Notes: generated by a model not told the origin, from the letters alone. 64,000 nucleotides of DNA from Aquabacter sp040755535 (GCA_040755535.1 JBFMAV010000008.1:1-64000), one strand, 5' to 3'; shown: positions 14,742-25,071, counted from the first letter of the stretch. Translations and numbers: made by a program.

Positions 14742-16679
14742 ATGAAGTATCGGTCAGATATCAGCGGCCTGCGCGCGCTCGCGGTCGTGCCGGTCATCGT
14801 TTTCCATCTGAACGAGCAATGGCTCCCCGGCGGATTTGTCGGCGTCGATATCTTCTTCGTCATTTCGGGTTACCTGATTACCTCGATCCTGGCCAAGGAT
14901 CTGCGCGAGGGGCGCTTCAGCCTGCTGCGCTTCTATGATCGACGGGTGCGGCGCATCGTGCCGGCCTTCGCCGCCGTGGCGCTCACCCTCGCGCTGGTGG
15001 GGGCCTTCATTCTGCCGCCGGTGCTGCTGGACGCCTATGGCGCCTCGATGCGCGCCGCCTCGGTGTTTTTCGCCAATCGCTATTTCCTCTCGGTCACCCA
15101 TTATTTCGGCGCCGCGCCGGACGAATTGTTCCTGCTCCACACCTGGTCGCTCTCGGTGGAGGAGCAATTCTATCTCGGCTGGCCCTTGCTGCTGGCCGTG
15201 CTGTTTCACCCCAAACTCCGGCGCTCCCTGCCCTATATTCTCGCGCTGCTGATGGTCATCTCGCTGGTGGTGGCGACCCGCAATGCGGTGCTGCGGCCCA
15301 TTGCCGGCTTCTACAATTCCAATGGCCGCTTCTGGGAATTGCTGCTTGGCGCGGGCCTCGCCCTCGGCTATGTGCCGCGCCTCACGACGCCGCGCGCCGC
15401 CGAGGCGGTGGCGGGGCTCGGCCTCGCGCTCATCCTGGTTTCGCTCGTCCTTTTCGATCCGCACGAAATCCTGTTTCCCGGTGTCACCGCCCTGGTGCCG
15501 ACGCTGGGCGCGGCCTTCATCCTGTGGGCTGGGGAGGAGGGGCGCGCGACCCTGGTGGGACGGCTCCTGTCCTTCGCGCCGGTCGCGGGCATCGGGCTCA
15601 TTTCCTATTCTCTTTATCTCTGGCACTGGCCGGTGATCGCGCTGCACCGCTACCTCACCTTCCGCGCGCCGGGGCCCTGGGAGAGCGTGCTCCTGTTCGC
15701 GGTCATGGTGGCCATCTCGGCCTTTTCCTGGCGCTTCATCGAAAACCCGTTCCGCCGCTCCGGTCCGTCCACGACCCGCAGCGAATGGCGCAGCGTCGGG
15801 GTGGGCGTGGGCGTGCTCGCCGGCCTCGTCGCCCTCGGCACGCTGTTCACCGCGACGGACGGCCTGCCAGGCCGCGCCAGCGCGTCCTTCCTGAAGGTGG
15901 AAGGCATCGTCAACACCTTCTGGAAAGGGCGCGAGGCCTGCCTCGTCGGGCGCACCGACAACCGGAACCAGGACTGCCGCTTCGGCGATCCAGACCCGGC
16001 AAAGCCGCTGTTTGTCCTCTGGGGCGATTCCCAAGGCGACCAGCACGGCCCGGCGCTGGACGCTCTGGCGCAGAAGATGGGCATGGGCTTTCTCCAGCTC
16101 ACCCGCGCCGGCTGCGCCCCGCAGGCGCCGGACCCGGACCCGAGCGCCTTCCAGAGCCGCGCGGTGCAGGACTGCAACGCGTCGCGCGCCGAGGCGCTGA
16201 AGCGCATCGTGGAGGATCCCGGCGTCGCCTTCGCCGTCATTGCCGGGCGCTGGACCAACGAGGCCTCGCTGGACGTCGCCATGCAGCGCCTTGCCGAGGC
16301 CGTCGACGCCATCACCGCCGCCGGCAAGCCGGTGCTGCTGGTGGCCCCGCCCGGCACCTTCCCCAATGGCGGGGGACGCTGCCTCGTGCGCCGCGCCTTC
16401 ATGGGCGCGGACGATGCCCTGTGCGGCCTTCCCCGCGCCGCCTCGGAAGCGGAGGGCGGGCCGACCGAGCGGGCGCTGGCCGCCATCGCCAAGGACCGGC
16501 CCAACGTCTCGCTCTTCCTGCCCCGCCCGCTCTTCTGCGACGCCGAGCGCTGCCACCCCCGCGCCGGGGATGTGCCGCTCTATTATGATGGCGGGCACCT
16601 CAATGTGGAGGGGTCGCTCTTCCTCTCGTCGGCCTGGGAGCGGGCGCTCGCCCCGCTGCGCGCGGCCACGGGGCGATGA
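14742..16679 (+). CDS. acyltransferase-3/SGNH fusion, surface glycan O-acyltransferase (OafA/YrhL type)
   Basis: The 645-residue protein starts MKYRSDISGLRALAVVPVIVFH, the classic acyltransferase-3 opening. About ten membrane segments follow to residue 370, with WSLSVEEQFYLGWPLLL conserved. The C-terminal periplasmic SGNH domain has the GDS block (LFVLWGDSQGDQHGPAL) and the DxxH block (YYDGGHLNVEGSLFLSSAW). Proteins of this layout move acetyl groups across the inner membrane onto O-antigen or other surface sugars. ATG 14742 is chosen because the family motif begins there; the frame extends upstream to 14601 without conserved sequence. Confidence 0.9.
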   Translation: MKYRSDISGLRALAVVPVIVFHLNEQWLPGGFVGVDIFFVISGYLITSILAKDLREGRFSLLRFYDRRVRRIVPAFAAVALTLALVGAFILPPVLLDAYGASMRAASVFFANRYFLSVTHYFGAAPDELFLLHTWSLSVEEQFYLGWPLLLAVLFHPKLRRSLPYILALLMVISLVVATRNAVLRPIAGFYNSNGRFWELLLGAGLALGYVPRLTTPRAAEAVAGLGLALILVSLVLFDPHEILFPGVTALVPTLGAAFILWAGEEGRATLVGRLLSFAPVAGIGLISYSLYLWHWPVIALHRYLTFRAPGPWESVLLFAVMVAISAFSWRFIENPFRRSGPSTTRSEWRSVGVGVGVLAGLVALGTLFTATDGLPGRASASFLKVEGIVNTFWKGREACLVGRTDNRNQDCRFGDPDPAKPLFVLWGDSQGDQHGPALDALAQKMGMGFLQLTRAGCAPQAPDPDPSAFQSRAVQDCNASRAEALKRIVEDPGVAFAVIAGRWTNEASLDVAMQRLAEAVDAITAAGKPVLLVAPPGTFPNGGGRCLVRRAFMGADDALCGLPRAASEAEGGPTERALAAIAKDRPNVSLFLPRPLFCDAERCHPRAGDVPLYYDGGHLNVEGSLFLSSAWERALAPLRAATGR

Positions 16680-16765
16680 GGCGGGAACACCGCGCGTAAT
16701 AGCTGAGGGTTAAGCGGGAATAAGGCGTCAACAAAACCGGCTAACGCGCTTCACCGTCGCCTGTT

Positions 16766-18832
16766 TCAGCGCCCCTCGCGCACCCAGCTCAAGGTGAGCA
16801 GGCCGAGCAGGAGCAGCAGGCCCGAAAGCCCCGCGAACAGCGGGAACAGGCCGATCCCCGTCACCACGCTCACGTCCCGGGTCCGAAGCCCCATCCAGTC
16901 CGCCCCGGCCAGCCGGTCGCCGGACGTGACCGGCACGATCCGGGGCACCCCGCCCGACAGATCGGCCAGCCGCCAGAGCCCGCCCCCGGTCGCGCCCGCC
17001 ACCGGGGCGAGCACGTCCCTGGTGCTGGTGACCTCGGCGAACTCCTTGGGATTCAAGGGCCCGATGTTCACCAGGGCATTGAGATTGCCGTTCGAAGCAC
17101 GCCACAGGCCGAGTTGGTCGGCGGGCGTGGCGGCGCGCCAGAGGCCCGGCTCCACCTGCGTCAGAGTGAGGGTGCGCTCGGGGCCGACCGGGGGGGTGAT
17201 GCGGGCCGGCGGAACGCTGTCCGCCATGGTCTGGCGCTCCACCACGAGGTCGCGGCCGGAGGTCGTCAGCTTCAGGCGCTCCTCTTCCAAATCCGGCTCC
17301 TTCATGAGCCAGTGGGAGAGCCGCCGCAGCAGGTCGATATAGGGGCCGCCCCCCTCATAACCCCTTGCCCAGAGCCAGAAATGGTCGGACAGGAGCAGCG
17401 CGACGCGGCCCTGGTCCACCCGGTCGAGGATGAGCACCGGCTTCTCGCCCGGCCCCGCCATCACCGCCACGCCCGAGCGGGCATCGGCATCGATCACCCG
17501 GAAGAACCGGCTCCATTGGGGCGGGTCCTGCTGCGCGCCGGGCAGCGCGCGGGTGACGGGATGGCGCTTGCCGGGGTCGGTCAGGCGGGCGTGATAGGGG
17601 ACCTGCGTGGTCTCGCCCGTGGGCATGCCCGGAAGGATCTCTTCCAGCGGGGTATTGTAGAGCGAGCCCGGCTCCACGAAATCGGTGCCGGCGGCCACGA
17701 GCACCGCGCCGCCATTCTTCACATACCGCACGATATTGTCGAAATAGACCTGCGGAAGCACGCCTTGCTGCGAATAACGATCGAAGATGATGAGGTCGAA
17801 ATCACGGATCTTGGTCTGGAACAACTCGCGGGTCGGGAAGGCGATCAGCGACAATTCATTGATGGGCGTGCCGTCCTGCTTCTCCGGCGGGCGCAGGATG
17901 GTGAAGTGGACGAGGTCCACATTCGCGTCGCTTTTCAACAGGTTGCGCCAGGTCCGCTCGCCGACGTTCGGCTCGCCGGAGACCAGCAGCACCCGCAGCT
18001 TGTCGCGCACCCCATCGATGGAGACGGCGACGCGGTTATTGACCGGGGTCAGTTCCCCTTCCAGCCCGGGCGCCTCGATCTCCACGATGTTCGGCCCCGC
18101 ATGGGCAATCTCCACCTCGACGCTGGCGGTCTGGCCGGCGGTGACGATGGGCCGGGCGATGACGTCCCCGTCGCGGCGCACCGTCACCGGCACCCGCGCC
18201 CCGGCCGGCGCGCCCTCGTCGGTCACGCGGAAGGTGAGGGTCTGGCGCTGGCCGACGATGCCGAAGCGCGGCGCCTTCTCAAGGCTCACACGGCGGTCCC
18301 GCTCGCCAGCCTGCCCGCTGATAAGCCCATGAACCGGCGCGGAAAAGCCGAGGGATCGCGCATCCGCCGGCGCATCATGGACCCGCCCGTCCGTGATCAG
18401 GATGGCGCCCGCCACACGCTCGGGCGGCACATCGGAAATGGCCGCCGACAAGGCTGAGAACAGCCGCGTGCCGTCGCTTTCGCCGTCACGGGCATTGGCT
18501 TCGATGGTGCGCACCTCGATGCCGGGAAGCCGCTCCAGCCGCTCCACGACACCCGCGCGCGCCGCCTCGGTCTGGGCGGTGCGATCGCCGAACTGCTGGC
18601 TGGTGCTCTTGTCCACCACCACGGCCACCACCGAGGTCAGGGGCTCGCGCTCCTCCTGGGTCAGGGAGGGATTGGCAAGGGCAGCGAGCCCCGCCGCCAG
18701 CGCCAGGGCGCGGAACACGGCGCCGCGCGTACGGGACGCGAGCAGCAGCCCCGCCAGCACCAGGGCGACACCCGCCAGTGCGATCAGGACTGGCAGCGGC
18801 AGGAAGGGATCGAAGGCAAGGCCGTAGGTCAT
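16766..18832 (-). CDS. membrane protein with VWA/GATase1-like region, MoxR operon
   Basis: The 688-residue protein has two N-terminal membrane segments (about 12-31 and 40-55). A VWA-like domain is suggested by VVAVVVDKSTSQQFGDRTAQ and AGAILITDGRVHD. A middle region (about 280-470) is of the class I glutamine amidotransferase-like type often found in these operons. A C-terminal membrane anchor ends LLLLGLLTLSWVREGR. It is the last gene of the moxR-DUF58-DUF4159 operon, 8 bases after the DUF4159 gene. These operons are linked to envelope integrity; the exact role is unknown. Confidence 0.8.
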   Translation of the reverse strand: MTYGLAFDPFLPLPVLIALAGVALVLAGLLLASRTRGAVFRALALAAGLAALANPSLTQEEREPLTSVVAVVVDKSTSQQFGDRTAQTEAARAGVVERLERLPGIEVRTIEANARDGESDGTRLFSALSAAISDVPPERVAGAILITDGRVHDAPADARSLGFSAPVHGLISGQAGERDRRVSLEKAPRFGIVGQRQTLTFRVTDEGAPAGARVPVTVRRDGDVIARPIVTAGQTASVEVEIAHAGPNIVEIEAPGLEGELTPVNNRVAVSIDGVRDKLRVLLVSGEPNVGERTWRNLLKSDANVDLVHFTILRPPEKQDGTPINELSLIAFPTRELFQTKIRDFDLIIFDRYSQQGVLPQVYFDNIVRYVKNGGAVLVAAGTDFVEPGSLYNTPLEEILPGMPTGETTQVPYHARLTDPGKRHPVTRALPGAQQDPPQWSRFFRVIDADARSGVAVMAGPGEKPVLILDRVDQGRVALLLSDHFWLWARGYEGGGPYIDLLRRLSHWLMKEPDLEEERLKLTTSGRDLVVERQTMADSVPPARITPPVGPERTLTLTQVEPGLWRAATPADQLGLWRASNGNLNALVNIGPLNPKEFAEVTSTRDVLAPVAGATGGGLWRLADLSGGVPRIVPVTSGDRLAGADWMGLRTRDVSVVTGIGLFPLFAGLSGLLLLLGLLTLSWVREGR

Positions 18833-18840
18833 GCGCGGTC

Positions 18841-21681
18841 CTATTGGCCCAGCCGTTCGAGCAAGGCGGGGACATGCACCTGATCGGCCTTGTAATTGCC
18901 CGTGAGGACATACATGGCGATGTTGACCCCGGTGCGGAAAGCCATCTCCCGCTGGCGCGGCTCCCCGGGGGTGAGCGGCAGCAGCGGTTCACCCGTCGCG
19001 CTCACCGCCCAGGCGCCGGCGAGGTCGTTTCCGGTGATGATGACGGGGGACACCCCGTCGCCCGCGCGGGCGGGACGTTCCTCGCCGTCACGGGCCGCGG
19101 GCAGGGCCTCTACCCAGGTCGGGGAGCCGGTGAAGCGGCCGGGAAAGTCCTTCAACAAATAGAAGGCCTTGGTGAGGACATGGTCGCGCGGCACCGGCTC
19201 CAGCTCGGGAATGTCGAGCGCGGAGAGGATCTCGCGCAGCCGGCGCGCGGCCGGCGTCAGCGGTGCATTCGGGCCGCCGGGCGATTCCAGCGCGTCACGC
19301 GTATCGAAAATGATCGTGCCGCCTTGCTTCATGAAGGCATTGACGCGGGCGAGAACGGCGGCCGACGGCATGGGCGTGTTGGGTAGGATGGGCCAATAGA
19401 GCAGGGGGAAGAAGGACAGCTCGTCGCGGGCGAGGTCCACCCCCATGGGCTCACCTGCCTGAAGGGCGGTGCGCTGTCCCAGGAAGGTGGAGAGGCCGGC
19501 AAGTCCGGCACGGCTCACGCCATCCACTTCGCTGTCGCCGGTGGTCACGTAGGCAAGGCGGGTCTGTCCGGTGGCTTCCAGGGCGAACGGGTCGGATGCG
19601 CTGGCGCGCGCCTGCCCCGCACCCTGCGCCAGGGCCGGGCTCCCGCCGATGACGGACGCGGCGCCCAGAGCCAAGGCCGCCACAAGGACTGCCGAGGCCG
19701 CCCGGCGGCGGCCGAGCCGCGATAGGCCGCCGGCGAGAAAGAGCACGGCCAGCGCGTCCAGCAGCAACAGCACCATTGCGGCGATCAGGACCGGACCCCG
19801 CAGGTCGCGCGGTTCGCCGACCCGCAGCGGCTCCACATTTCCCCCCAGGGGAGCAAGATCCAGCGGCGCGAGCCGGTCTGCGGGAAGTAGGGCATTCACC
19901 GCGACCATGCCGTCGGGCGGCCCATAGAAGCCCGGCGGATGCTCGGCGCTGGAGCGGCCCGCATAGCCCGGCGGCAGGGGACGTGTGATGGGGCCAGCGG
20001 GTTCAAATGCGCCGAAGCCGTTGAGAAGGCGGGTCGGCGGCAGGCTCGCCTGCGTGGCGGGCGCGGATGAGCCGGCGGCCGGCGCCTCGGCGGCGAGGGC
20101 GGCCGTGTCGGCAAGAGCGAGCACGCGGCGCAACATCTCAACGAATGTGCCAGAAAGCGGCAGGTTCGACCAGGAGGTGTCGGCCGTCACATGGAACAGG
20201 ACCAGGCTGCCCTTTCCGATCCGCGTCCCGGTGACGAGCGGCGTGCCGTCCGACAAGGTGGCCCAGGTGCGTTCGCCCAGCGCGCCGTCAGGCTCCGCCA
20301 GAACCTGGCGATTGACGCTCACGTCGTTGGGCAGGGGGACGTCGTGGAACGGCCCCTCGGTGGTCAGGCTTCCCAGCGCCTGTGGGGTTTCCCAGGAGAG
20401 CGAGCCGCCGAGAACCCGGCCGCCCCGCCGCAGGCGCACGGGCAGCAGGTCGTCCTGCGCATTGGCAAGGCGCGGTCCGGCGAAGCGCACCAGGACGCCG
20501 CCGTCCTCGATGTATTTCATGAGCCTCTGGCGTACCGCCGGAGCGATGGTGCCGACATCGGTGAGCACGATCACCGGCACGCGCTGATCGATGAAGCGCG
20601 TGATGGCCTCGCTCGCGGCACCGCCGTCGGCCTGCCGCACATCCGCGAAGGGCGCCAGTGCCCGCGACAGATAATAGGTGGGCGCTAGCAACGGCTGGCC
20701 GGTGTCCGAGGAAGCCCCGGAGACCAGGCCCACCGTCCGCCGGCGCCATCTCTTGTCCAGCAACTGGACCGCGCCGGCCGAGGTCTCGCCCACGATTTCA
20801 AGCCGGGCGATCTCGTTGCGGATTTCCACCGGCATGTCGAAGCGCGCTTCCGCTTCCCCGGCTCCGGCCTCCAGCGTGAAAGCCGCCGTCCCGAGGGAGA
20901 GCCCCTTGAGATCGCGCGCTTCCACCTGGCCGGAGCGAACGCCCTGGATGTCGGGCCGCAGGATCTTGACGGTCAAGGCCCCCGAACCATTGTCGGGCGC
21001 GGCCAGCGCAAGGGGACTGGCGGTGCCACCCGAAATCACCACCGGCGGTGCCGCCGGCTTCAGGCCCGAAAGGGCGTCTGCCAGGGGTTGGGAGTCCTTG
21101 AGCTGAGTCGCGTCGCTGAGATAGACGAGGCCGGCCTGTGGCTCGGCCACCAGCAGGCGCGCCGTCAGATCGAGGGCCTCGCGCCGGTCGGGCAGATAGG
21201 CCACCGGCTTGAGCGAGCGCAAGCGGTCGCGGGCCTGGGCGGGCAGCAGCAGCGACACGTCCTTTGGCACGTCTCCCGTGGGGACCAGGGCAACACCGCG
21301 GCCTTCGCTCTCCGCCTCGACAATGAGCCCCATGGCCGTGTCGATGCGCGCCTCCCAGGTGCTCGCGGCGGTCCAGCCTTGATCGATCAGCAGAACCAGG
21401 GGGCCACGCGGCCCGGGCGCCGACGCGGGTGGATTCCAAATGGGGCCGGCGGCAGCGAAAATCACCAGTGCGGCGAGCAGCAGGCGCAGGACGGTCAGCC
21501 ACCAGGGCGTGCGCGCCGCCGTCTCCTCCTTGGGCGGGATATCCATCAGCAGCCCGGTGGGCGGAAACACCACCTGGCGGGGCTTTGGCGGGACCACGCG
21601 CAGCAGGAACCACAGGAGCGGAAGGGCGAGGAAAGCCGTCAGCAGCAGCGGCGCGGCAAAGGCCAAAGGCAGTCCCATCAT
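18841..21681 (-). CDS. DUF4159 domain protein with BatA-like N-terminus
   Basis: The 946-residue membrane protein begins with a BatA-type segment (PLLLTAFLALPLLWFLLRVVPPKP, then PPTGLLMDIP) and a second membrane helix near 65-80. A long periplasmic region with VWA-like stretches follows (PLVLLIDQGWTAAS). Two more helices lie near 650 and 685. The C-terminal DUF4159 domain (about 720-940) includes RLAYVTTGDSEVD and GGTIIFDTRDALESPGG. It overlaps the DUF58 gene by 4 bases. Likely part of a MoxR-dependent membrane complex. Confidence 0.85.
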   Translation of the reverse strand: MMGLPLAFAAPLLLTAFLALPLLWFLLRVVPPKPRQVVFPPTGLLMDIPPKEETAARTPWWLTVLRLLLAALVIFAAAGPIWNPPASAPGPRGPLVLLIDQGWTAASTWEARIDTAMGLIVEAESEGRGVALVPTGDVPKDVSLLLPAQARDRLRSLKPVAYLPDRREALDLTARLLVAEPQAGLVYLSDATQLKDSQPLADALSGLKPAAPPVVISGGTASPLALAAPDNGSGALTVKILRPDIQGVRSGQVEARDLKGLSLGTAAFTLEAGAGEAEARFDMPVEIRNEIARLEIVGETSAGAVQLLDKRWRRRTVGLVSGASSDTGQPLLAPTYYLSRALAPFADVRQADGGAASEAITRFIDQRVPVIVLTDVGTIAPAVRQRLMKYIEDGGVLVRFAGPRLANAQDDLLPVRLRRGGRVLGGSLSWETPQALGSLTTEGPFHDVPLPNDVSVNRQVLAEPDGALGERTWATLSDGTPLVTGTRIGKGSLVLFHVTADTSWSNLPLSGTFVEMLRRVLALADTAALAAEAPAAGSSAPATQASLPPTRLLNGFGAFEPAGPITRPLPPGYAGRSSAEHPPGFYGPPDGMVAVNALLPADRLAPLDLAPLGGNVEPLRVGEPRDLRGPVLIAAMVLLLLDALAVLFLAGGLSRLGRRRAASAVLVAALALGAASVIGGSPALAQGAGQARASASDPFALEATGQTRLAYVTTGDSEVDGVSRAGLAGLSTFLGQRTALQAGEPMGVDLARDELSFFPLLYWPILPNTPMPSAAVLARVNAFMKQGGTIIFDTRDALESPGGPNAPLTPAARRLREILSALDIPELEPVPRDHVLTKAFYLLKDFPGRFTGSPTWVEALPAARDGEERPARAGDGVSPVIITGNDLAGAWAVSATGEPLLPLTPGEPRQREMAFRTGVNIAMYVLTGNYKADQVHVPALLERLGQ

Positions 21682-22592
21682 AGCGCCGCCTCCTGCGGGG
21701 AGGCGGGAGCGGGAAGCGCCCCCTGTCCCATGCGCGCGTGGAGCGCGAGCAGGAGCTCGCTTGCGGGCCGGTCGGTCCGATGCACGCTGAAGCCCCAGCC
21801 CATGCGCTGGGCTTCATGGCGCAACGCCGCGCGATGGTCGGCGAGGCGGGCTTGATAATCGGCCTTCCAGGTTTCCGCGCGGCCCACGGTGAGCGAAGGC
21901 TGAGCCCCTGGCGCGCGAAATTCCACCCGGCCGGAAAAGGGAAACGCCTCTTCGGAGGGGTCGACGATCTGCACCACATGCCCATGCGCGCGCGTTCCCG
22001 CCAGCCGGGAAATGGCCGCGCAGGCCTCTTTGGTCGGGCTGAAGAAGTCTCCCAAGAGCACGATCTCGGACAAGGGCGAGGGCGCAAAGCCCGGCGGCAA
22101 GGCGGGTCCATGCCCGGCATGACTGACCGCTTCGGCCATCCGCTCCACGATGCGCCGCGAGGCGGACGGGCGCATGAGGTCCGGGATGCCGACCCGTTCC
22201 CCGCCCTTCACCAACAGGTCCGCGAGGGCGAAGGCGATGACCAGCGCCCGCTCCACCTTTGGCGGATTGCGGGCGGAAGCATAGTCCATGGAGAGCGACA
22301 GGCTGGGCCAGATCCAGACCGTATGGGCGGCCTCCCACTCGCGCTCGCGCACATAAAGATTGTCGTCCCGCGCGGAGCGCCGCCAGTCCACGCGCGCCGC
22401 CGGCTCCCCATCCATGAACCGGCGATACTGCCAGAAATTCTCGCCCGACCCCACGCGCCGGCGTCCGTGCAGGCCGTGCTGCACGCTGGACGCGATGCGC
22501 CGCGCCTCCAGGACCAGCCGGGGCATGGCGGCGGCAAGCGCCGCGGATTGCTGGGTTGCGCGCTCGAGCGTCAGGCGGGCGTCTTCGTCCAT
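21678..22592 (-). CDS. DUF58 domain protein
   Basis: The 304-residue protein from ATG 22592 carries the DUF58 hallmark GSGENFWQYRRFMDGEPAARVDWRRSA, followed by LYVREREWE. The C-terminal half is VWA-like with SEIVLLGDFFSP. DUF58 proteins are encoded with MoxR ATPases and are probably its substrates or partners. The gene starts 8 bases after the moxR stop. A longer frame to 22811 overlaps moxR and is not used. Confidence 0.88.
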   Translation of the reverse strand: MDEDARLTLERATQQSAALAAAMPRLVLEARRIASSVQHGLHGRRRVGSGENFWQYRRFMDGEPAARVDWRRSARDDNLYVREREWEAAHTVWIWPSLSLSMDYASARNPPKVERALVIAFALADLLVKGGERVGIPDLMRPSASRRIVERMAEAVSHAGHGPALPPGFAPSPLSEIVLLGDFFSPTKEACAAISRLAGTRAHGHVVQIVDPSEEAFPFSGRVEFRAPGAQPSLTVGRAETWKADYQARLADHRAALRHEAQRMGWGFSVHRTDRPASELLLALHARMGQGALPAPASPQEAAL

Positions 22593-22600
22593 GCCCCGCC

Positions 22601-23602
22601 TCAGCCGATCCGGTCCACGAGACGGCGGATCAGGCCGGAAACGCTTTCCCCCTCCGCGCGTGCCGAGAAGGTAAGCGCCATGCGGTGCTTGAGAACCGGC
22701 TCGGCCAGCGCCGCGACATCGTCTAGGGAGGGCGCATATCGGCCATCCAGCAGGGCGCGGGCGCGCACCGCCAACATCAGCGCCTGGCTCGCGCGGGGTC
22801 CGGGGCCCCACGCAATGTGGCGCGCTTCCGCGCTGTCCCCACCGGGACGGGCCGAGCGCACCAGCGTCAGGATGGCTTCCACCACCGATTCCCCCACGGG
22901 CAGCCGGCGCACCAGACGCTGCGCCGCCAACAGGTCCTCCACGCTCATGGTGGCGCGGGGGCGGGTTTCCTCAGCGCCGGTGGTGTCGAACAGGATCCGC
23001 CGCTCCGCATCCCGATCGGGATAGTGGACGTCGATCTCCATCAGGAAGCGGTCGAGCTGGGCTTCGGGGAGCGGATAGGTGCCTTCCTGCTCCAGCGGGT
23101 TCTGGGTCGCGAGCACATGGAAGGGCTTGGGAAGGTCGTGGCGCTCGCCGGCAACGGTCACGTGATATTCCTGCATGGCCTGAAGCAGGGCCGACTGGGT
23201 GCGCGGGCTGGCGCGGTTGATCTCGTCGGCCATCAGAAGCTGGGCGAAGATCGGGCCGCGAATGAAGCGGAAGGAGCGTCGCCCGTCCGCGCCCTCTTCC
23301 AGCACCTCGGCCCCCAGAATGTCGGACGGCATCAAATCGGGCGTGAACTGGACGCGGCGGGCATCGAGCCCGAGGACCGTGCCCATGGTCTCCACGAGCT
23401 TGGTCTTGGCAAGGCCGGGAACACCCACCAGAAGCGCGTGGCCGCCGGCCAGGATGGTGATGAGTGCCCGGTCCACCACCACCTCTTGACCGAAGATCAC
23501 CGCGCCGATGGCGGTCCGGGCCGCCGCGATGGACGCTGCCGCCGATTCCGCATTGCGGACGATCATCTGGTCGAGGTCGAAGGTTTCGCTCTGGGCCGAC
23601 AT
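22601..23602 (-). CDS. moxR: MoxR-family AAA+ ATPase
   Basis: The 333-residue AAA+ protein has Walker A GVPGLAKTKL, Walker B LLMADEINRASPRTQSALLQAM, a sensor region HVLATQNPLEQEGTYPLPEAQLDR split across 156-180, and a C-terminal lid. MoxR ATPases act as chaperones in assembly or metal insertion for VWA-containing partners. It is the first gene of a four-gene minus-strand operon and is divergent from the DUF1285 operon. Confidence 0.92.
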   Translation of the reverse strand: MSAQSETFDLDQMIVRNAESAAASIAAARTAIGAVIFGQEVVVDRALITILAGGHALLVGVPGLAKTKLVETMGTVLGLDARRVQFTPDLMPSDILGAEVLEEGADGRRSFRFIRGPIFAQLLMADEINRASPRTQSALLQAMQEYHVTVAGERHDLPKPFHVLATQNPLEQEGTYPLPEAQLDRFLMEIDVHYPDRDAERRILFDTTGAEETRPRATMSVEDLLAAQRLVRRLPVGESVVEAILTLVRSARPGGDSAEARHIAWGPGPRASQALMLAVRARALLDGRYAPSLDDVAALAEPVLKHRMALTFSARAEGESVSGLIRRLVDRIG

Positions 23603-23794
23603 GCGCTTCTCCTTTGGCGCCGAAACTGCCGCTCAAACGCGGCAATACGAGGTCCGACGGCCCTGCGGAACAGACCGGATGACGAACACCGGGTGGAGCC
23701 GAGGGGCCAGCTTACGCTATGTTCGGGGTGCGTCGAGCCATCAGCATGCCTATCTATAGGGCAGTGCGCTCAACTCCTTGCGAGGATTCCTGAC

Positions 23795-24418
23795 GTGACG
23801 GACGGCGAAACGCATTCCCCGGGCGGAGGGGGCGAGGCCCCTCCCGACGCCCGTCTGGAGGGACTTCTGGCCGCCGCGGCGGCGGCCGGGGGGCGCGGCC
23901 CCGCGCCCGTGCATCTATGGACCCCGCCCGATTGCGGCGACATCGACATGCGCATCGCCCGCGACGGCACTTGGTTCTATGCGGGAACGCCGATCGCGCG
24001 GCCGGCGCTCGTGCGTCTCTTCGCGTCGGTGCTGACGCGGGAGGGCGAGCGATTCGTGCTCAAGACCCCGGCCGAGAAGGTCGGCCTGCAAGTGGAGGAT
24101 GCGCCCTTCCTGGCGGTGGATATGGCGCGGGAGGAGACGCCCTGCGGTCCGGTCCTGGTGTTCCGGACCAATCTGGACGACGTGGTACGTTGCGGCGCGG
24201 GGCACGACCTGCGTTTCGCGCGGGGCGAGGGCGAGGGCGAACTGGTGCCCTATCTTCATGTGCGGCATGGCCTGGAGGCGCGTCTGACGCGCCCCGTCTT
24301 CCTGGATCTGGTGGAAGGCGGCGAGGTGCGCAGCGTGGGTGATCGACGCATGTTCGGCGTGGCGTCGGGCGGGTGCTTCTACCCCATGCTCCCGGCTGAA
24401 AGCGTGGAGGCACCATGA
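23795..24418 (+). CDS. DUF1285 domain protein
   Basis: The 207-residue protein has LWTPPDCGDIDMRIARDGTW near 46-65 and GTPIARPALVRLFASVLTREG, the conserved N-terminal part of DUF1285. The DUF has a known two-domain structure but no assigned activity. A GTG start at 23795 is chosen; the frame is open far upstream with no conserved sequence. It is the first of four coupled genes (DUF1285, NUDIX, DUF6111, cca), an arrangement common in Rhizobiales. Confidence 0.85.
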   Translation: MTDGETHSPGGGGEAPPDARLEGLLAAAAAAGGRGPAPVHLWTPPDCGDIDMRIARDGTWFYAGTPIARPALVRLFASVLTREGERFVLKTPAEKVGLQVEDAPFLAVDMAREETPCGPVLVFRTNLDDVVRCGAGHDLRFARGEGEGELVPYLHVRHGLEARLTRPVFLDLVEGGEVRSVGDRRMFGVASGGCFYPMLPAESVEAP

Positions 24419-25071
24419 GCGAGACCCTGGCGCTGAGCGCCCTGGAGGACTTCCTCGCGCGGGCACGGCGGGGCTTGCGCCCGACGCCCCCGACCAGCTT
24501 TTCCCGCGCCACCGTTGCCGACGTGAACGGCGACCATGTGCTCGCACCGGACCTGGCGGCGGACGTCTTCGACCGCGAGCCGCGCCACGCCGCCGTCCTG
24601 GTGCCCGTGATTGCCCATCCGGCGCCCGCCATCCTCTTCACCCTGCGCGCCACGACCCTCTCCACCCATGCGGGGCAGATCTCCTTTCCAGGTGGGCGGC
24701 TCGATCCCGAGGACAAGGACGAGGTTGCCGCAGCCCTTCGAGAAGCCTGGGAGGAGGTGGGGCTCGGCCCCCAGGACATCGAGCCCCTGGGTTTTCTCGA
24801 CGGCTATCTCGCCCGCACCGGGTTCTGGATTACCCCGGTCGTGGCGCGGGTCTCGCCGGGCTATAGCCTCGCGCTCAACCCGGCGGAGGTGCAGGAGGTG
24901 TTCGAAGTGCCCCTCGCCTTCCTCATGGATCCGGCGAACCACCAGACGCAGTCGGGAGAGCGCAACGGCGTGATGCGCCATTTTTACGCCATGCCCTACG
25001 AGGGCCGGTTCATCTGGGGGGCGACGGCCGGCATGCTGCGAAACATGTATGAGCGGATGTACGCGGCATGA
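24415..25071 (+). CDS. CoA pyrophosphatase-like NUDIX hydrolase
   Basis: The 218-residue NUDIX protein has the box GRLDPEDKDEVAAALREAWEEVG, following STHAGQISFPG, the UPF0035/NudL signature of CoA-ester pyrophosphatases. It probably splits CoA derivatives into phosphopantetheine and ADP. It overlaps its neighbours on both sides by ATGA, which implies coupled translation. Confidence 0.9.
   Translation: MSETLALSALEDFLARARRGLRPTPPTSFSRATVADVNGDHVLAPDLAADVFDREPRHAAVLVPVIAHPAPAILFTLRATTLSTHAGQISFPGGRLDPEDKDEVAAALREAWEEVGLGPQDIEPLGFLDGYLARTGFWITPVVARVSPGYSLALNPAEVQEVFEVPLAFLMDPANHQTQSGERNGVMRHFYAMPYEGRFIWGATAGMLRNMYERMYAA

Noticed and set aside
22817..23794. Upstream extension of the DUF1285 frame through the moxR region
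   Set aside because: The extension is antisense to moxR and has no conserved sequence; the DUF1285 pattern begins after 23795.
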